DNA of 64,000 nucleotides from Coriobacteriaceae bacterium. Its GTDB lineage: Bacteria; Actinomycetota; Coriobacteriia; Coriobacteriales; UMGS124. The first letter of the stretch is position 1; every line of letters begins with the position of its first letter. This document shows, piece after piece, positions 35,239 through 43,737 of the stretch. The DNA lies in the NCBI GenBank assembly GCA_019421015.1, contig JAHZGC010000007.1:18795-82794 (forward strand). Reading direction: 5' to 3'. Under the pieces are notes generated by a model. The model saw only the letters and a list, made by a program, of their open reading frames with translations. It had not been told where the DNA came from and searched no databases. The position numbers and the translations under genes are program-made.

Positions 35239-35595
35239 ATGGAATCCGAGCAAACCACCTACGAGGACCTTTGCGGAGAAGCCATCGTGGCGTTCGTGCG
35301 CGACCGCTGCGACAGCGCCAGCCTCGCCAGCGTGGCCGCGCGGTTCTGCTGCCACCCCAACAGCGTCTCGAGGGTGCTCAAGCGCGAGGTGGGGGCCTCG
35401 TTCCAAGAGGTGCTCGTGGCCGCGCGCATGGAACGGGCCGAGAGGCTGTTGCGAGACACAGGGTTGAGCGTCGCCCAGGTGGCCGCGGCCTGCGGTTATG
35501 AGTCGATGACCCACTTCTACCAGGCGTTTAAACGGGAGTTTGGCGTCACGCCCGCCCGCTTTAGGGCCGAAGGCAAGATGGGGCGGGCGGCGTAG
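35239..35595 (+). CDS. stand-alone AraC-family DNA-binding protein
   Basis: The second in-frame ATG (35239) lies 6 nt after GGAAGGGGA and is preferred. The 118-residue protein consists almost only of the AraC double helix-turn-helix: SLASVAARFCCHPNSVSRVLKREVGASFQEVLVAARMERAERLLRDTGLSVAQVAAACGYESMTHFYQAFKREFGVTPARFR. No effector domain is present, like MarA/SoxS types, so its activity is probably set by its amount. It is divergent from the MerR gene (~180 bp between the starts) and converges with the EamA gene. Confidence 0.92.
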   Translation: MESEQTTYEDLCGEAIVAFVRDRCDSASLASVAARFCCHPNSVSRVLKREVGASFQEVLVAARMERAERLLRDTGLSVAQVAAACGYESMTHFYQAFKREFGVTPARFRAEGKMGRAA

Positions 35596-35616
35596 GGGCC
35601 CCTGCTCTACGCACCC

Positions 35617-36510
35617 CTACGCACCCTTACGGCTCCCCAGCGCGATCGCCAGCCCTGCGGCGGCGATGAGCGCACACCCCACGAGCTCGAACGCGCCGGG
35701 CACCACGCCGGTGGCCACGGCCGAGACGACCACGATGACGGCCAGCTCAATGTAGGAGAGCAGCGACGCGTCCTGGCTGCCGGCCAGACGGGTCGCTTCG
35801 ATATAGAGCAGGTAGGGCACCGTGTTCGCCAGCACGGCCAACACGACGACCAGTGCAACGGGGGCCGGGGCGAGCCAGACGGAGAAGTCGCTGCCGACCG
35901 TGAACGGCGCGCTCAACGCCACGGTCGCCAGGCAGCCGTAGAAGAACACGACGGTCGGCGCGACGTCGGCGAGCACGGGGCGCGCCACCGCCACCGTGTA
36001 GACGCTGTACGACAGGGCGCATCCCAAGGTGAGGAGCGCCCCTGCAACGGTCCAGGTCCATTGGGAGCCGAGCCCAAAGACAAAGGCCGTTCCCGCAAAC
36101 GCCATGGCCACGGCAACGGCCTGGACCTTGGTGACGCGGCGCCTGAACAGCAGGGCCGAGATCAGCAGGACCCACAGCGGATAGGTGTAGTACAGGGTCC
36201 CCACCACCCCGGCGCTGCACTCGCCGAGCGCCACCATGTAGCACACGATCGAGGCCCCATAGAGCAGCGACGTCCCCACCATGGCCGCGAGCTGTTTGCC
36301 GTGCAGCGCCAGCCGGTCGCCGCGCCAGTGGCACACCCCCAAGACGATCAGCGCCGAGAGCCCCATGCGCACCAAGGCGATCTGGTAGCCGGTGGCGCCT
36401 GCGGCGTAGAGCCCCTGCGTCAGGCTGGGGATGCACCCGAACAGCACGGCGGAGACCACCGCGTACGCGATCCCACGGCCCCTGCGGGCCGACCGAGCCT
36501 CACCGGCCAT
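35617..36510 (-). CDS. EamA/DMT-family transporter
   Basis: A 297-residue protein with ten membrane segments in two EamA halves: first YAVVSAVLFGCIPSLTQGLYAAGATGYQIALVRMGLSALIVLG to VTKVQAVAVAMAFAGTAFVFGLG, second WTVAGALLTLGCALSYSVYTVAVARPVLA to FELVGCALIAAAGLAIAL. Family members export amino acids or other metabolites. The ATG at 36510 overlaps the end of the upstream capA-like gene by 11 bp with its ribosome site (GGGAGG) inside that gene, so the two are translationally coupled. Confidence 0.9.
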   Translation of the reverse strand: MAGEARSARRGRGIAYAVVSAVLFGCIPSLTQGLYAAGATGYQIALVRMGLSALIVLGVCHWRGDRLALHGKQLAAMVGTSLLYGASIVCYMVALGECSAGVVGTLYYTYPLWVLLISALLFRRRVTKVQAVAVAMAFAGTAFVFGLGSQWTWTVAGALLTLGCALSYSVYTVAVARPVLADVAPTVVFFYGCLATVALSAPFTVGSDFSVWLAPAPVALVVVLAVLANTVPYLLYIEATRLAGSQDASLLSYIELAVIVVVSAVATGVVPGAFELVGCALIAAAGLAIALGSRKGA

Positions 36511-38374
36511 CGTCGCCTCCCGTGCGTCGCAGGTACAGCTCCCAAAGCGCCGCGACCGTCACCGGGCGGCCGCGGTCGTTCAGGACGTGGTCGGCCGCCA
36601 GCCCGTCGGTGTAGTCGGCCAGCGGATAGACCCCCGCCCCGCCGTCGCGGCCAAGGTGCATCACCGTCGGCACCAGCTCGACGTCGGCGACGCGGGCCTC
36701 CCCGTCGCCGCCGCGCTCGAGCACGAGGCGGGCACAGACCCCCAGCATGCAGGCAAGGTCGTCTTGGACCGCCGCAAAGTTGCCGAGGCCCCAGGCCACG
36801 GCGCACGTCCGTCCGTCAGAACACGCCAGGCGCTCCCACCCCAGGGCCTCGTGGCCGTGGGAGCACAGCACGGCGTCGGCACCGGCGTCGGCCAGGCGCT
36901 GCACCACCGCCCGCTCAGCCTGCGAGGGGGCGTCGCCGTACTCCTGCCCGATGTGCAGGAAGCACGCCACGAGGTCGACGTCGTCACAGGCCCGAGCGGC
37001 CTCAACCTGGGCGGCGAGCCTTTCGAGGCGCGCCGACGCCAAGGAGGCGTCCTGTTCCCCGGCCTCCGGCACCGCCGCCCCCAGGGCCTCCGCCCCCAAA
37101 GAGGCCACCTCGTAGGCAGACCCCTCGGGCAGCGTGCGGCCGTTCGTTCCATAGGTGGCGTCGAACAACGCGAGCCTGAACCCCCGCACCTCCACCACCG
37201 TGGGCCCGAAAGGTCCGTCGCCCTCGCCGTCGTCGCCCTCGCCGCCCGCAGCGGCATTCCCGCCCGCGCCCGGGACCTGCCGGACGCCGAGCAGCTCCAC
37301 ATCGGGACGGCCCTCCCAAAAGGCCAGCGTGTCGGCCAACCCCCGTTCACCGCGGTCGAGTATGTGGTTGCTGGCGCCGAGCACGACGTCGAAGCCCGCC
37401 TCGGCCAGCGCGTCGCCCAGCGCCCAGGGCGTGCCGAAGTACGGGTAGCCGCCGTAGAGCGCCGGGTCGCTCACAAAGGGGGTCTCCTGCCCCACGACCG
37501 CCAGGTCGGCCTCGGCCACCAGCCCTACAACCGGTGCAAACAACGGGCCAAAGTCGAACCCGCCCTCGCCGTCGCGCGCGGCCGCAAGCAAGGCCTCGTG
37601 GCCGATGACGTCTCCAGCTGCGAGCACCGTGGCCCGTTCCACCGGGGTTGCCGCCCCCTCGGCCGCAGCCGCAGAGTCGTCCTCGAGCACAAAGCCCCAG
37701 CTGCCCCAGCGCCACCGGGTCTGCACGCCGCGACGATCGGTCAGGACGAGCGCGCCGCCGGCATCGACGTCCATGGCCGCGATCTCGACCCCCGTCTGCG
37801 ACGACATCCAGCGAGGGCGCAGCTCGCCGCCCTGCCAGCCAAGCACAAAGATGTGCTGGGTGAACTCCTCGCCGTCCTCGGGCTCCTCGACCCAGAACGG
37901 CCGCGAGCTCCCAAAGTTCGCCGCCCGCCATACCAGCAGGACCACCTCGGGCAGCCCGTCTCCGTCGAGGTCGGTCACCCGGCCGTCGCTCACCAGCCAC
38001 TCGTCGGGAGAGGAGAAGACCGGCTCGGTCCCCTCGCCCCCCGCCGCCCATAGCTCGAAACGACCGCCGCCCACGAGGACGCCGTCGGGCACACCGTCGC
38101 CGGTAACGTCGGCCTTGTAGACGCGCGCATGCCAGGTCGCCCATGCGGGCGGGGCAACCCACAGGTCGCCCGCGTCCTCGGAGGCAGCGGCCGCCCGCGC
38201 AAAGGCCGCGGAACCCGAGGACCCATCCCCCGCGTCGCCGACATCCACCAACCCCGGGGGGTTCTCCCCCACGAGGGTGCCGACGCCCGCAAGGGCCATC
38301 GTCAGTGCGGCGCTTAGAGCAATCCGCAAAATTGCTGGACAAGGCGCGCGAAGGCGCGGCGTGCTGAGGCACAT
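36500..38374 (-). CDS. CapA-family metallophosphatase-like exported protein
   Basis: The likely start at 38374 gives 624 residues with a signal peptide (ILRIALSAALTMALAGVGTLVG). Residues ~80-220 resemble an FG-GAP/VCBS-type repeat region (KADVTGDGVPDGVLVGG; VTDLDGDGLPEVVLLVW). From ~245 comes the CapA/poly-gamma-glutamate-synthesis fold: TVLAAGDVIGHEALL, EADLAVVGQETPFV, FDVVLGASNHILDRGERGLADTL, VEVRGFRLALFDATYGTNG, DVDLVACFLHIGQEY, DAVLCSHGHEALG. Substrate unknown. The start codon lies in the loop of a P1-type palindrome, so the natural start is uncertain. It overlaps the EamA gene. Confidence 0.82.
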   Translation of the reverse strand: MCLSTPRLRAPCPAILRIALSAALTMALAGVGTLVGENPPGLVDVGDAGDGSSGSAAFARAAAASEDAGDLWVAPPAWATWHARVYKADVTGDGVPDGVLVGGGRFELWAAGGEGTEPVFSSPDEWLVSDGRVTDLDGDGLPEVVLLVWRAANFGSSRPFWVEEPEDGEEFTQHIFVLGWQGGELRPRWMSSQTGVEIAAMDVDAGGALVLTDRRGVQTRWRWGSWGFVLEDDSAAAAEGAATPVERATVLAAGDVIGHEALLAAARDGEGGFDFGPLFAPVVGLVAEADLAVVGQETPFVSDPALYGGYPYFGTPWALGDALAEAGFDVVLGASNHILDRGERGLADTLAFWEGRPDVELLGVRQVPGAGGNAAAGGEGDDGEGDGPFGPTVVEVRGFRLALFDATYGTNGRTLPEGSAYEVASLGAEALGAAVPEAGEQDASLASARLERLAAQVEAARACDDVDLVACFLHIGQEYGDAPSQAERAVVQRLADAGADAVLCSHGHEALGWERLACSDGRTCAVAWGLGNFAAVQDDLACMLGVCARLVLERGGDGEARVADVELVPTVMHLGRDGGAGVYPLADYTDGLAADHVLNDRGRPVTVAALWELYLRRTGGDDGR

Positions 38375-38417
38375 GAGCCCGAGCGCAACGAAGTCCAGCG
38401 TTTTTATGGATTGCTCT
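38316..38417 (-). repeat. P1-related 102-bp palindrome, copy c
   Basis: Read on the minus strand: outer arms AGAGCAATCC / GGATTGCTCT and GCTGGAC / GTCCAGC, conserved P1 blocks CGTTGCGC and GCGCCTTG, and a core CTCATGTGC-x4-GCACGC, where P1 elsewhere has CTCACGTAC / GTACGC. It starts at the stop codon of the DUF3160 gene and contains the putative start codon of the CapA-like gene. Same orientation relative to transcription as the other copies. Confidence 0.75.
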
Positions 38418-40698
38418 AGTAGAAGTCGCGCCAGCATAGCGAGAAGTCGTCGGTCCAGCTCACGGGCGCGACCTGAGGCCTGCCAAAGGTCTCGGAGTCC
38501 ATGTTGTCCATGCCGAGCAGGCGCAGCCACGCGGCGTCGGTCAGGCGGTCGCCCAGGGGCCAGGGGAACTCGTAGTAGCTGTAGACCGAGCCGCTGGCCA
38601 GGCGCAGCGACCCCTCGACGGGCACCACGGCATAGATCGTGGACACCTCGCCGGTACCCACCTCGAGCACCTGGCCGTTGGGGTCGGAGGCGACGTCGGC
38701 CACGATGGCCGAGGGGAACTCGAAGGTCGTGAGGTACTCCCCTTCGGGCACCTCGTCTTTGTGGACCTCCTGCCAGAAGTGCTCGATCTGCACGCCGAAG
38801 CTGCGGATCAGCTCGAACTCGTCGTCGGTCGGCAGCTCGTTGGCCAGCTCCTTGCGCGCAATCACCTCGAGCCGGGTCGCCAGCTCCTGCAAGATCCCCA
38901 GGTTCTGGGCGTCGGTCTCGCCGAGCAGGCCGTAGCCCGCAAGGCCCGCGGCCGTGGCCTCCACCAAAGACGCGAGGCGCGCGAACACCTCGGGCTCGGG
39001 CTCCACGTAGCCGCGGTCGTCGCGCGCCTCGACGCCGGCGCCGCCGCCCTCGGCCATCATCTGCTTGGCATAGAGGATCGTGTCGTGCTTGAGCTCGGCA
39101 AAGCTGCCGAGGAACGACTGCAGGTCCTTGCGGGCCCAGGCGTCGCCCTGCATGAAGGGCGGGTAGCCCTCGCCGCGGGCCAGCGCGAGCGGGCGCAGCA
39201 TGAGGAGCCACTGGCTGTAGAGGCTCGCGAGCCAGGTGCTTGCGGGGGCGTCGGCCACCTGGGCGCGCAGGGCCTCCATCTGCTCGGGGTAGCCGGCGTA
39301 GGCGGTGGCCCCCAGGCCCTCGAGCAAGGCCAGCGCGGCGTCGGAGCCAAAGGCCGCGGGCACGTCGAGGCCGTTGGGCAGCAGGCGCTTGTCGCCCGCG
39401 GGGTTCTCGGCCACGCGGTTGTAGGTGAGCTGCGTGAAGATCGACTCGTCGAGCGAGAAGCGCTGGCCCATGACCCTGAAGCCCTTGCCCTCGTCGAGGT
39501 GGTCGACCTCGGTCCCCACATCGACCACGGGGATCGAGTTGATGCGCGGCGCGGGCAGCTCGGCCGTGAGCCGGTGGAACACGTCCCAGGCTGCGGTATT
39601 CGCGGCAAGGTCTGCGGTCTGGGGCACACCGCCGTAGGCCTCGCCGAGCAGGGCGCGGTACTCGTAGTAGCCGTTGTCGTCGCTGGCACCGGCAAAGAAG
39701 CCCGTGATCGTGTAGACGGCCGACCACAGGTCGAGCGCCTGGGCGTCCTGGGCCAGGGCCAGCGTGACGAGCAGCGCACCGCGGTCCAGGTCCTCGTCCT
39801 TCTGTGCAAAGTTGCGCCGCCCGTACCACATCATCGCGCGGAAGTATGCCTCGAGGTCGGGGTTGCCCTCGTAGTAGCCGCGCGGCGCGTACTGGCTGTA
39901 GTCCTCGTCGCCGCCGAAGAGAGGCGACGCCGCGATGCCGCCGGCCCCCATGACCAGGTCGAGCTCGGCCTGGACCTGCTCCTGCACCTCGGGCGGCACG
40001 GGTCCGTCAGCACCCATGAGCTGCGATGCCACGGCGAAGAAGCCCGCGTTGCGCCGGGCCGCCTGCTCCCACTCGGTGCCGCGCAGGACCTCGAGCTGGG
40101 CCTCGCTGGCCTGGAGGAGAAGCCCCGCGAGGTTGCGCACCATCGCGGAGAGGTAGCCGCGCTCGGTATTGCGCAGCAAGAAGGCAAAGTAGAGGTGGTA
40201 GGTGTGGGTCATGGCGTCGACGGTCACGAAGTTCGGCACCAGGTTGTAGCGGTTCTGCTCAAAGACCTCGAAGAACTCGCGGCCGGTCTCGCGCATGATA
40301 AGAAAGCCGTTGCGCCGCAGGCAGTCGAGCTGCGCGTCGTTGAGGTAGAAGGCGTCCATGTTGATGACGTTCGAGAAGTCATCGGCCACCGTGTAGGGCT
40401 CCACGGCCGGGCTCACCGGGTCGTAGGCCCTGTCGGCGATGGACTGCAGCAGCGACGGGCGCCCGGAAGGCGCGGCGGCAGGGGCGGCCGGAGCGCTCTC
40501 GGACCCCTCGGCAGACTTGAGCAGCTCCTGCATGTAGGCGCCCAGGTCGCGCAGGGCCGAGGCCTCGGCTTTGGCGGGGGCCGCCGCCAAGCCAGCAACG
40601 GCCGCGGCGGAGAGGCCCGCGAAGGCGCGACGGCTTAGGGGGCGGCGGCCGCAGGGCCCTTCGTCGGGTGTGCCGGGAACGACGGACGTGTGGGCCAT
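38416..40698 (-). CDS. DUF3160 family Tat-exported protein
   Basis: A 760-residue protein with a Tat signal (RRPLSRRAFAGLSAAAVAGLAAAP). DUF3160 marks: FYLNDAQLDCLRRNGFLIMRE, YNLVPNFVTVDAMTHTYHLYFAFLLRNTERGYL, FRVMGQRFSLDESIFTQLTYNRVAENP, LPNGLDVPAAFGSDAALALLEGLG, ELKHDTILYAKQMMAE, and the C-terminal YAVVPVEGSLRLASGSVYSYYEFPWPLGDRLTDAAWLRLLG. The family is exported and of unknown function; members are large and often near exopolysaccharide or envelope genes. It is followed by the CapA-like and EamA genes in one direction, suggesting an envelope unit. Confidence 0.88.
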   Translation of the reverse strand: MAHTSVVPGTPDEGPCGRRPLSRRAFAGLSAAAVAGLAAAPAKAEASALRDLGAYMQELLKSAEGSESAPAAPAAAPSGRPSLLQSIADRAYDPVSPAVEPYTVADDFSNVINMDAFYLNDAQLDCLRRNGFLIMRETGREFFEVFEQNRYNLVPNFVTVDAMTHTYHLYFAFLLRNTERGYLSAMVRNLAGLLLQASEAQLEVLRGTEWEQAARRNAGFFAVASQLMGADGPVPPEVQEQVQAELDLVMGAGGIAASPLFGGDEDYSQYAPRGYYEGNPDLEAYFRAMMWYGRRNFAQKDEDLDRGALLVTLALAQDAQALDLWSAVYTITGFFAGASDDNGYYEYRALLGEAYGGVPQTADLAANTAAWDVFHRLTAELPAPRINSIPVVDVGTEVDHLDEGKGFRVMGQRFSLDESIFTQLTYNRVAENPAGDKRLLPNGLDVPAAFGSDAALALLEGLGATAYAGYPEQMEALRAQVADAPASTWLASLYSQWLLMLRPLALARGEGYPPFMQGDAWARKDLQSFLGSFAELKHDTILYAKQMMAEGGGAGVEARDDRGYVEPEPEVFARLASLVEATAAGLAGYGLLGETDAQNLGILQELATRLEVIARKELANELPTDDEFELIRSFGVQIEHFWQEVHKDEVPEGEYLTTFEFPSAIVADVASDPNGQVLEVGTGEVSTIYAVVPVEGSLRLASGSVYSYYEFPWPLGDRLTDAAWLRLLGMDNMDSETFGRPQVAPVSWTDDFSLCWRDFY

Positions 40699-40810
40699 GG
40701 TTTCTCACCGAGCCTTTCCCGCGCCGGGCGCGGTCGGGTTTGCAATGGGACCATGATACCCCTCGCGCGGCGCAGCGGGGTCGCGGACCGGCCGCGTCCC
40801 ATCCCGGCAC

Positions 40811-40860
40811 TTGACTTCTTACAGGTTCCTGTTGTATCTTTGTTCTTGCCGGTTCCTGTT
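40811..40860 (+). promoter_or_regulatory. promoter and likely self-operator of the MarR gene
   Basis: TTGACT at 40811 and TATCTT at 40835 are 18 nt apart. ACAGGTTCCTGT (40821-40832), a near-perfect palindrome, sits between them, and GGTTCCTGTT recurs at 40851-40860. The position over the promoter fits autorepression by the MarR protein encoded 37 bp downstream. Confidence 0.6.
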
Positions 40861-40896
40861 AATCTTTTGCACCGACGCAACGGCAAAGGAGCTCCC

Positions 40897-41535
40897 ATGG
40901 ATTCGCAAGCCACCGTCAGCGAGCAGCTCGGTTCGCTGGCACACCTCATGGCCCTGGCCCGCATGCAAAACGGGCTCGAGGCCACCCCGCTGCGCAACGC
41001 CACCAAGGGGCGCGGCCGTATCCTCGCCTTTTTGAACATCAAGGACGGTGTGAGCACCAAGAATCTGGCCACCGTGCTCGCCCTGCGGGTCTCCTCCCTC
41101 AACGAGCTGCTTGCAAAGCTCGAGGCCGACGGCTACATCGAGCGCAGGCCCGACCCTGAGGACGGCCGCGTGAGCCTGATCTACCTCACCGACAAGGGCC
41201 GCGAGGCCGACCCGACGGCCCCGGCCGCCGCCGTGGAACCGGAGGACTTCTTGGCCCCCGCCGAGCGCGAGGAGTTCCAGCGGCTGCTCGCAAAGGTGAT
41301 CGGCGGTTTTGAGTCGACCCTCGACAGCGGCACCCTGGCGCGCTTCAAGGCCGAGCGCGAACGGCGCCGCGAGGTCCTGCGCTCCCTCTTCACCGGCGAG
41401 AACGACCCCGAGGCACCCCGGTCCTCTGCGGGCTTCTCGCCCGACGCCTGGACCTCGCGGTTCGGGTCGCTGCCGTTCTGGCACGCCGAGAACCGCAAGG
41501 CCCCCTCGCCCGCAGACGAACCGCGCGTGCGCTAG
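40897..41535 (+). CDS. MarR-family transcriptional regulator with long C-terminal extension
   Basis: The ATG at 40897 after AAAGGAG gives 212 residues. The winged helix is KGRGRILAFLNIKDGVSTKNLATVLALRVSSLNELLAKLEADGYIERRPDPEDGRVSLIYLTDKGREA, with the DPEDGR wing typical of MarR. The C-terminal ~60 residues after the dimer helix (FTGENDPEAPRSSAGFSPDAWTSRFGSLPFWH) are longer than usual and of unknown use. It is 20 bp upstream of a TIM-barrel gene, likely one transcript. Confidence 0.9.
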   Translation: MDSQATVSEQLGSLAHLMALARMQNGLEATPLRNATKGRGRILAFLNIKDGVSTKNLATVLALRVSSLNELLAKLEADGYIERRPDPEDGRVSLIYLTDKGREADPTAPAAAVEPEDFLAPAEREEFQRLLAKVIGGFESTLDSGTLARFKAERERRREVLRSLFTGENDPEAPRSSAGFSPDAWTSRFGSLPFWHAENRKAPSPADEPRVR

Positions 41536-41555
41536 CGCGCCCCAGGAGGATACCC

Positions 41556-42245
41556 ATGGACCGCAACGAAGTCATAATCCCCGAGGTGCCCCAAGGTCCC
41601 AAAGACGTCACGAGCCACCTGCTGGGCGTGCACCTGAGCGTGCCCCGGGCCGCCCACGACTGCCCCGGCATCAAGCTGCTGGGCCGCACCGTGCGCTCGC
41701 TCGTGTTCTCGACCGACCTGGTGGTCATACGCAACTGCGACGCCGACGCCGTGCTCGCGGTGTACCCCTTTACCTGCCAGCCCGCTATAACCCAGGCGCT
41801 CGTGTCGACGGCCGGGCGTCCCGTGCTCACCGGCGTGGCCGGGTCGACCACCTCGGGCGCGCGCTCGGTTCTGCTCGCCATGGAGTCGGAGACCCAGGGT
41901 GTGAGCGGCGTGGTGCTGAACTACGGGGCGACCCCGGAGCTCGTGGCCTCCATCGCCCAGACCGTCGACGTGCCCGTGGTCGTCACCATCACCGACTGGG
42001 ACGACCTTGCCCGCGAGAAGGTGGCCGCCGGCGCCCTCGTGCTCAACGTGGCCGCCGGCTCGCACACCCCGCAGGTCGTGGCGGCGGTGCGCGACGAGCT
42101 GCCGTTCATGCCGATCATCGCCACGGCCGGCCCCACCGAGGAGTCGGCCCGGGCCACCGTGGACGCCGGGGCCGACGCCGTCTCGTGGACGCCGCCCTCG
42201 CTGCAGCAGATTGAGAAGGAGCTCATGGCGCGGGGGCGGGAGTAG
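41556..42245 (+). CDS. TIM-barrel protein of unknown substrate
   Basis: A 229-residue soluble protein, ATG after AGGAGGATACCC. Repeating strand-helix units fit a (beta/alpha)8 barrel: PVLTGVAGSTTSGARSVLLAMESE, GVVLNYGATPELVASIAQTV, VPVVVTITDWDD, AGALVLNVAAGS, MPIIATAGPTEESARATVDAGADAVSWTPPS. The last two strands, with Gly-rich ends, look like the phosphate-binding half of NanE/TrpC-type barrels. No catalytic residue pattern lets me name the reaction. The link to MarR upstream suggests an inducible catabolic or detoxifying step. Confidence 0.65.
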   Translation: MDRNEVIIPEVPQGPKDVTSHLLGVHLSVPRAAHDCPGIKLLGRTVRSLVFSTDLVVIRNCDADAVLAVYPFTCQPAITQALVSTAGRPVLTGVAGSTTSGARSVLLAMESETQGVSGVVLNYGATPELVASIAQTVDVPVVVTITDWDDLAREKVAAGALVLNVAAGSHTPQVVAAVRDELPFMPIIATAGPTEESARATVDAGADAVSWTPPSLQQIEKELMARGRE

Positions 42246-42302
42246 GAGCGCGCGGGGCGAAGGGGCGCGGCAGGCGTGCTGCGGGCAGATCGCCGAAGAG
42301 CG

Positions 42303-42422
42303 CGCCTGTACTCCGCCGGCGAGTTCGGCAGCGTGTGGTCCAACAAGTACGAGGGCTGCGGCAACATCGGCGAGTGCTGCGCTTTCGGCCGCATCGCAGC
42401 GCGCAACGCGCTGAAGGCGTAA
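42303..42422 (+). pseudogene. 3' relic of a flavoprotein reductase gene
   Basis: In frame to a TAA at 42420: LYSAGEFGSVWSNKYEGCGN then IGECCAFGRIAARNALKA. This is the C-terminal FAD-binding end of fumarate-reductase-like flavoproteins (compare GLYSVGSGAGNICGGLEW or HLYSAGELGGICAFQYNSGG in this window). No upstream part of the gene remains; the preceding TIM-barrel gene ends ~60 bp earlier. Confidence 0.85.
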
Positions 42423-42690
42423 CGCCCGATCGGTAAAACTCGAGTTGTTTCCGCAAAAAGGCCTATCGGGATAGGTGCCCGGCTCCCCAATGACCCCCGA
42501 AGGAGGGTGCCGAGGAACCGGGCATAAGCGCGCTGTCCAACGGCAGCCCATCTACCAGGCACTTCTCCGACGCGCATCGCGGAGAAGCCGCGGGAGCCCC
42601 CGCAGCGGAGAGGACCACGGGGCTTCTCGCCTATCCAGAACCCCCTTTGTGCGGAAGTATCTCCCCTTTGGGCGTTTTGCAAAAACGGCG
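42423..42690. repeat. ~270-bp inverted-repeat element M2, copy a
   Basis: The left end (ACGCCCGATCGGTAAAAC...TTTCCGCAAAAAGGCCTATC) and the right end (CCTATCCAGAACCCC...GCGGAAGTATCTCCCCTTTGGGCGTTTTGC) are inverted relatives. The interior shares CTACCAGGC-x-CTTCTCC with copy b at 51 kb, and the right ~80 bp are about 80% identical between copies. It begins at the stop codon of the flavoprotein relic. Confidence 0.8.
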
Positions 42691-42734
42691 GGGTCGCCAA
42701 AGGCAGACCCGCGCCATCGCATATACAGCCGTGC

Positions 42735-42785
42735 TCCAAAAACACCCCGGCTCGCAAGCCCTAACGGGCCGCGAGCCGGGGTGTC
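42735..42785 (-). terminator. rho-independent terminator of Mo operon 2
   Basis: On the minus strand: stem ACACCCCGGCTCGC / GCGAGCCGGGGTGT (14 bp) with a 15-nt loop, then TTTTTGGAGC. It lies ~40 bp after the stop of the DmsC-like gene. Confidence 0.9.
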
Positions 42786-42825
42786 TTGCGTCGCAGGGCC
42801 CCATGCGAAGCCCCAAAGCGCTTCT

Positions 42826-43734
42826 CTATATGCCCAGAGCCCCCAGGCACAGCCTGAAGCACACCGCGCCCACGAGCGTGCACGCCAGAGCCGCCGACCC
42901 CAACGCAAGCACGCGCCCGCCGGCCCTCTCCCCCTTGCCAAGGAACAGCACGGCCGAGAGGACCAGGGGCACCACGGCGCCCACGGCCACGGCGCCACCC
43001 CAGAACAGCGGCGCGCTCGCGCCCGAGAGCACCGCAGCCAGCATGTCGGAGGCGGCCACGGCACTCGCCGCCTTGACGTTGTACTTGGCCATCGAGAACA
43101 TCGAGGTGGTCGCCGCGCTCGCCGCCTGCGAGTCGAGCGCGAACACCCCGAGCACCACGGCCATGCCGACCGCCGAGAGCGCCACACAGGGCAGCGCCGC
43201 CTTGCGCGCGAGGCCCACGGCGTCGTCGCACCCCAGGGCCGCCCCGAGCACGAGCTCGCCCAGGGCGCCCAAGGCCAGGGCGTTCACCGCGTAGTAGGCG
43301 GCAAGCGCCCAAAAGTCGGGCGTCAACGTTGAGAGGTGCAGGTAGTTGTAGTTACCAAAGGCCACGAACGCCATGACGGCCACCGAGACCGCGGCGCCGG
43401 CCACACCGCACCAGCGCGGCACGCTGCCGTCCTCGGAGCGCACCGACACCACCAGGTAGACGAGGCAGACCACCACGAAGAGCACGGCGGCGTAGAGCAG
43501 GTGCGTGGTGGGCGACGTCACGTTGGCGAACATGCCAAAGACGCGCTCCACGTGGCCCATCCGCGCTGCAAAGCACCCAAGCGCCGCGACCGCGGCCGCC
43601 AAGGAGATGGCGGCCGCGGCGCGGTTGCAGCGCTCGGCGCGGTAGAGGCTCGCCTGGATGCCTTGGAAGAGCATCAGGCCGCTAGCAAGACACATCGGCA
43701 GCGAAAACGCCGCGAGAAGCCCTCCCACGCCCAT
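42826..43734 (-). CDS. DmsC-type membrane anchor (Mo operon 2)
   Basis: A 302-residue protein with eight membrane segments, from GLLAAFSLPMCLASGLMLFQGI to LALGSAALACTLVGAVCF, with FALDSQAASAATTSMFSMAKYNVKAAS in a loop, similar in layout to the anchor of Mo operon 3. DmsC-type subunits oxidise menaquinol and anchor the FeS and catalytic subunits. The conserved GNYNYLHLSTLTP loop may be part of the quinol site; this is inferred. The gene starts 3 bp after the FeS-subunit stop and is closed by a terminator. Confidence 0.85.
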   Translation of the reverse strand: MGVGGLLAAFSLPMCLASGLMLFQGIQASLYRAERCNRAAAAISLAAAVAALGCFAARMGHVERVFGMFANVTSPTTHLLYAAVLFVVVCLVYLVVSVRSEDGSVPRWCGVAGAAVSVAVMAFVAFGNYNYLHLSTLTPDFWALAAYYAVNALALGALGELVLGAALGCDDAVGLARKAALPCVALSAVGMAVVLGVFALDSQAASAATTSMFSMAKYNVKAASAVAASDMLAAVLSGASAPLFWGGAVAVGAVVPLVLSAVLFLGKGERAGGRVLALGSAALACTLVGAVCFRLCLGALGI

Positions 43735-43737
43735 GGC

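Noticed and set aside
38375..39829. Upstream extension of the CapA frame through the DUF3160 gene
   Set aside because: The extension is a shifted frame of the DUF3160 gene without family pattern; the protein should begin at the signal peptide.
38761..40638. Open frame of ~625 codons on the + strand
   Set aside because: Antisense to the DUF3160 gene; no motif.
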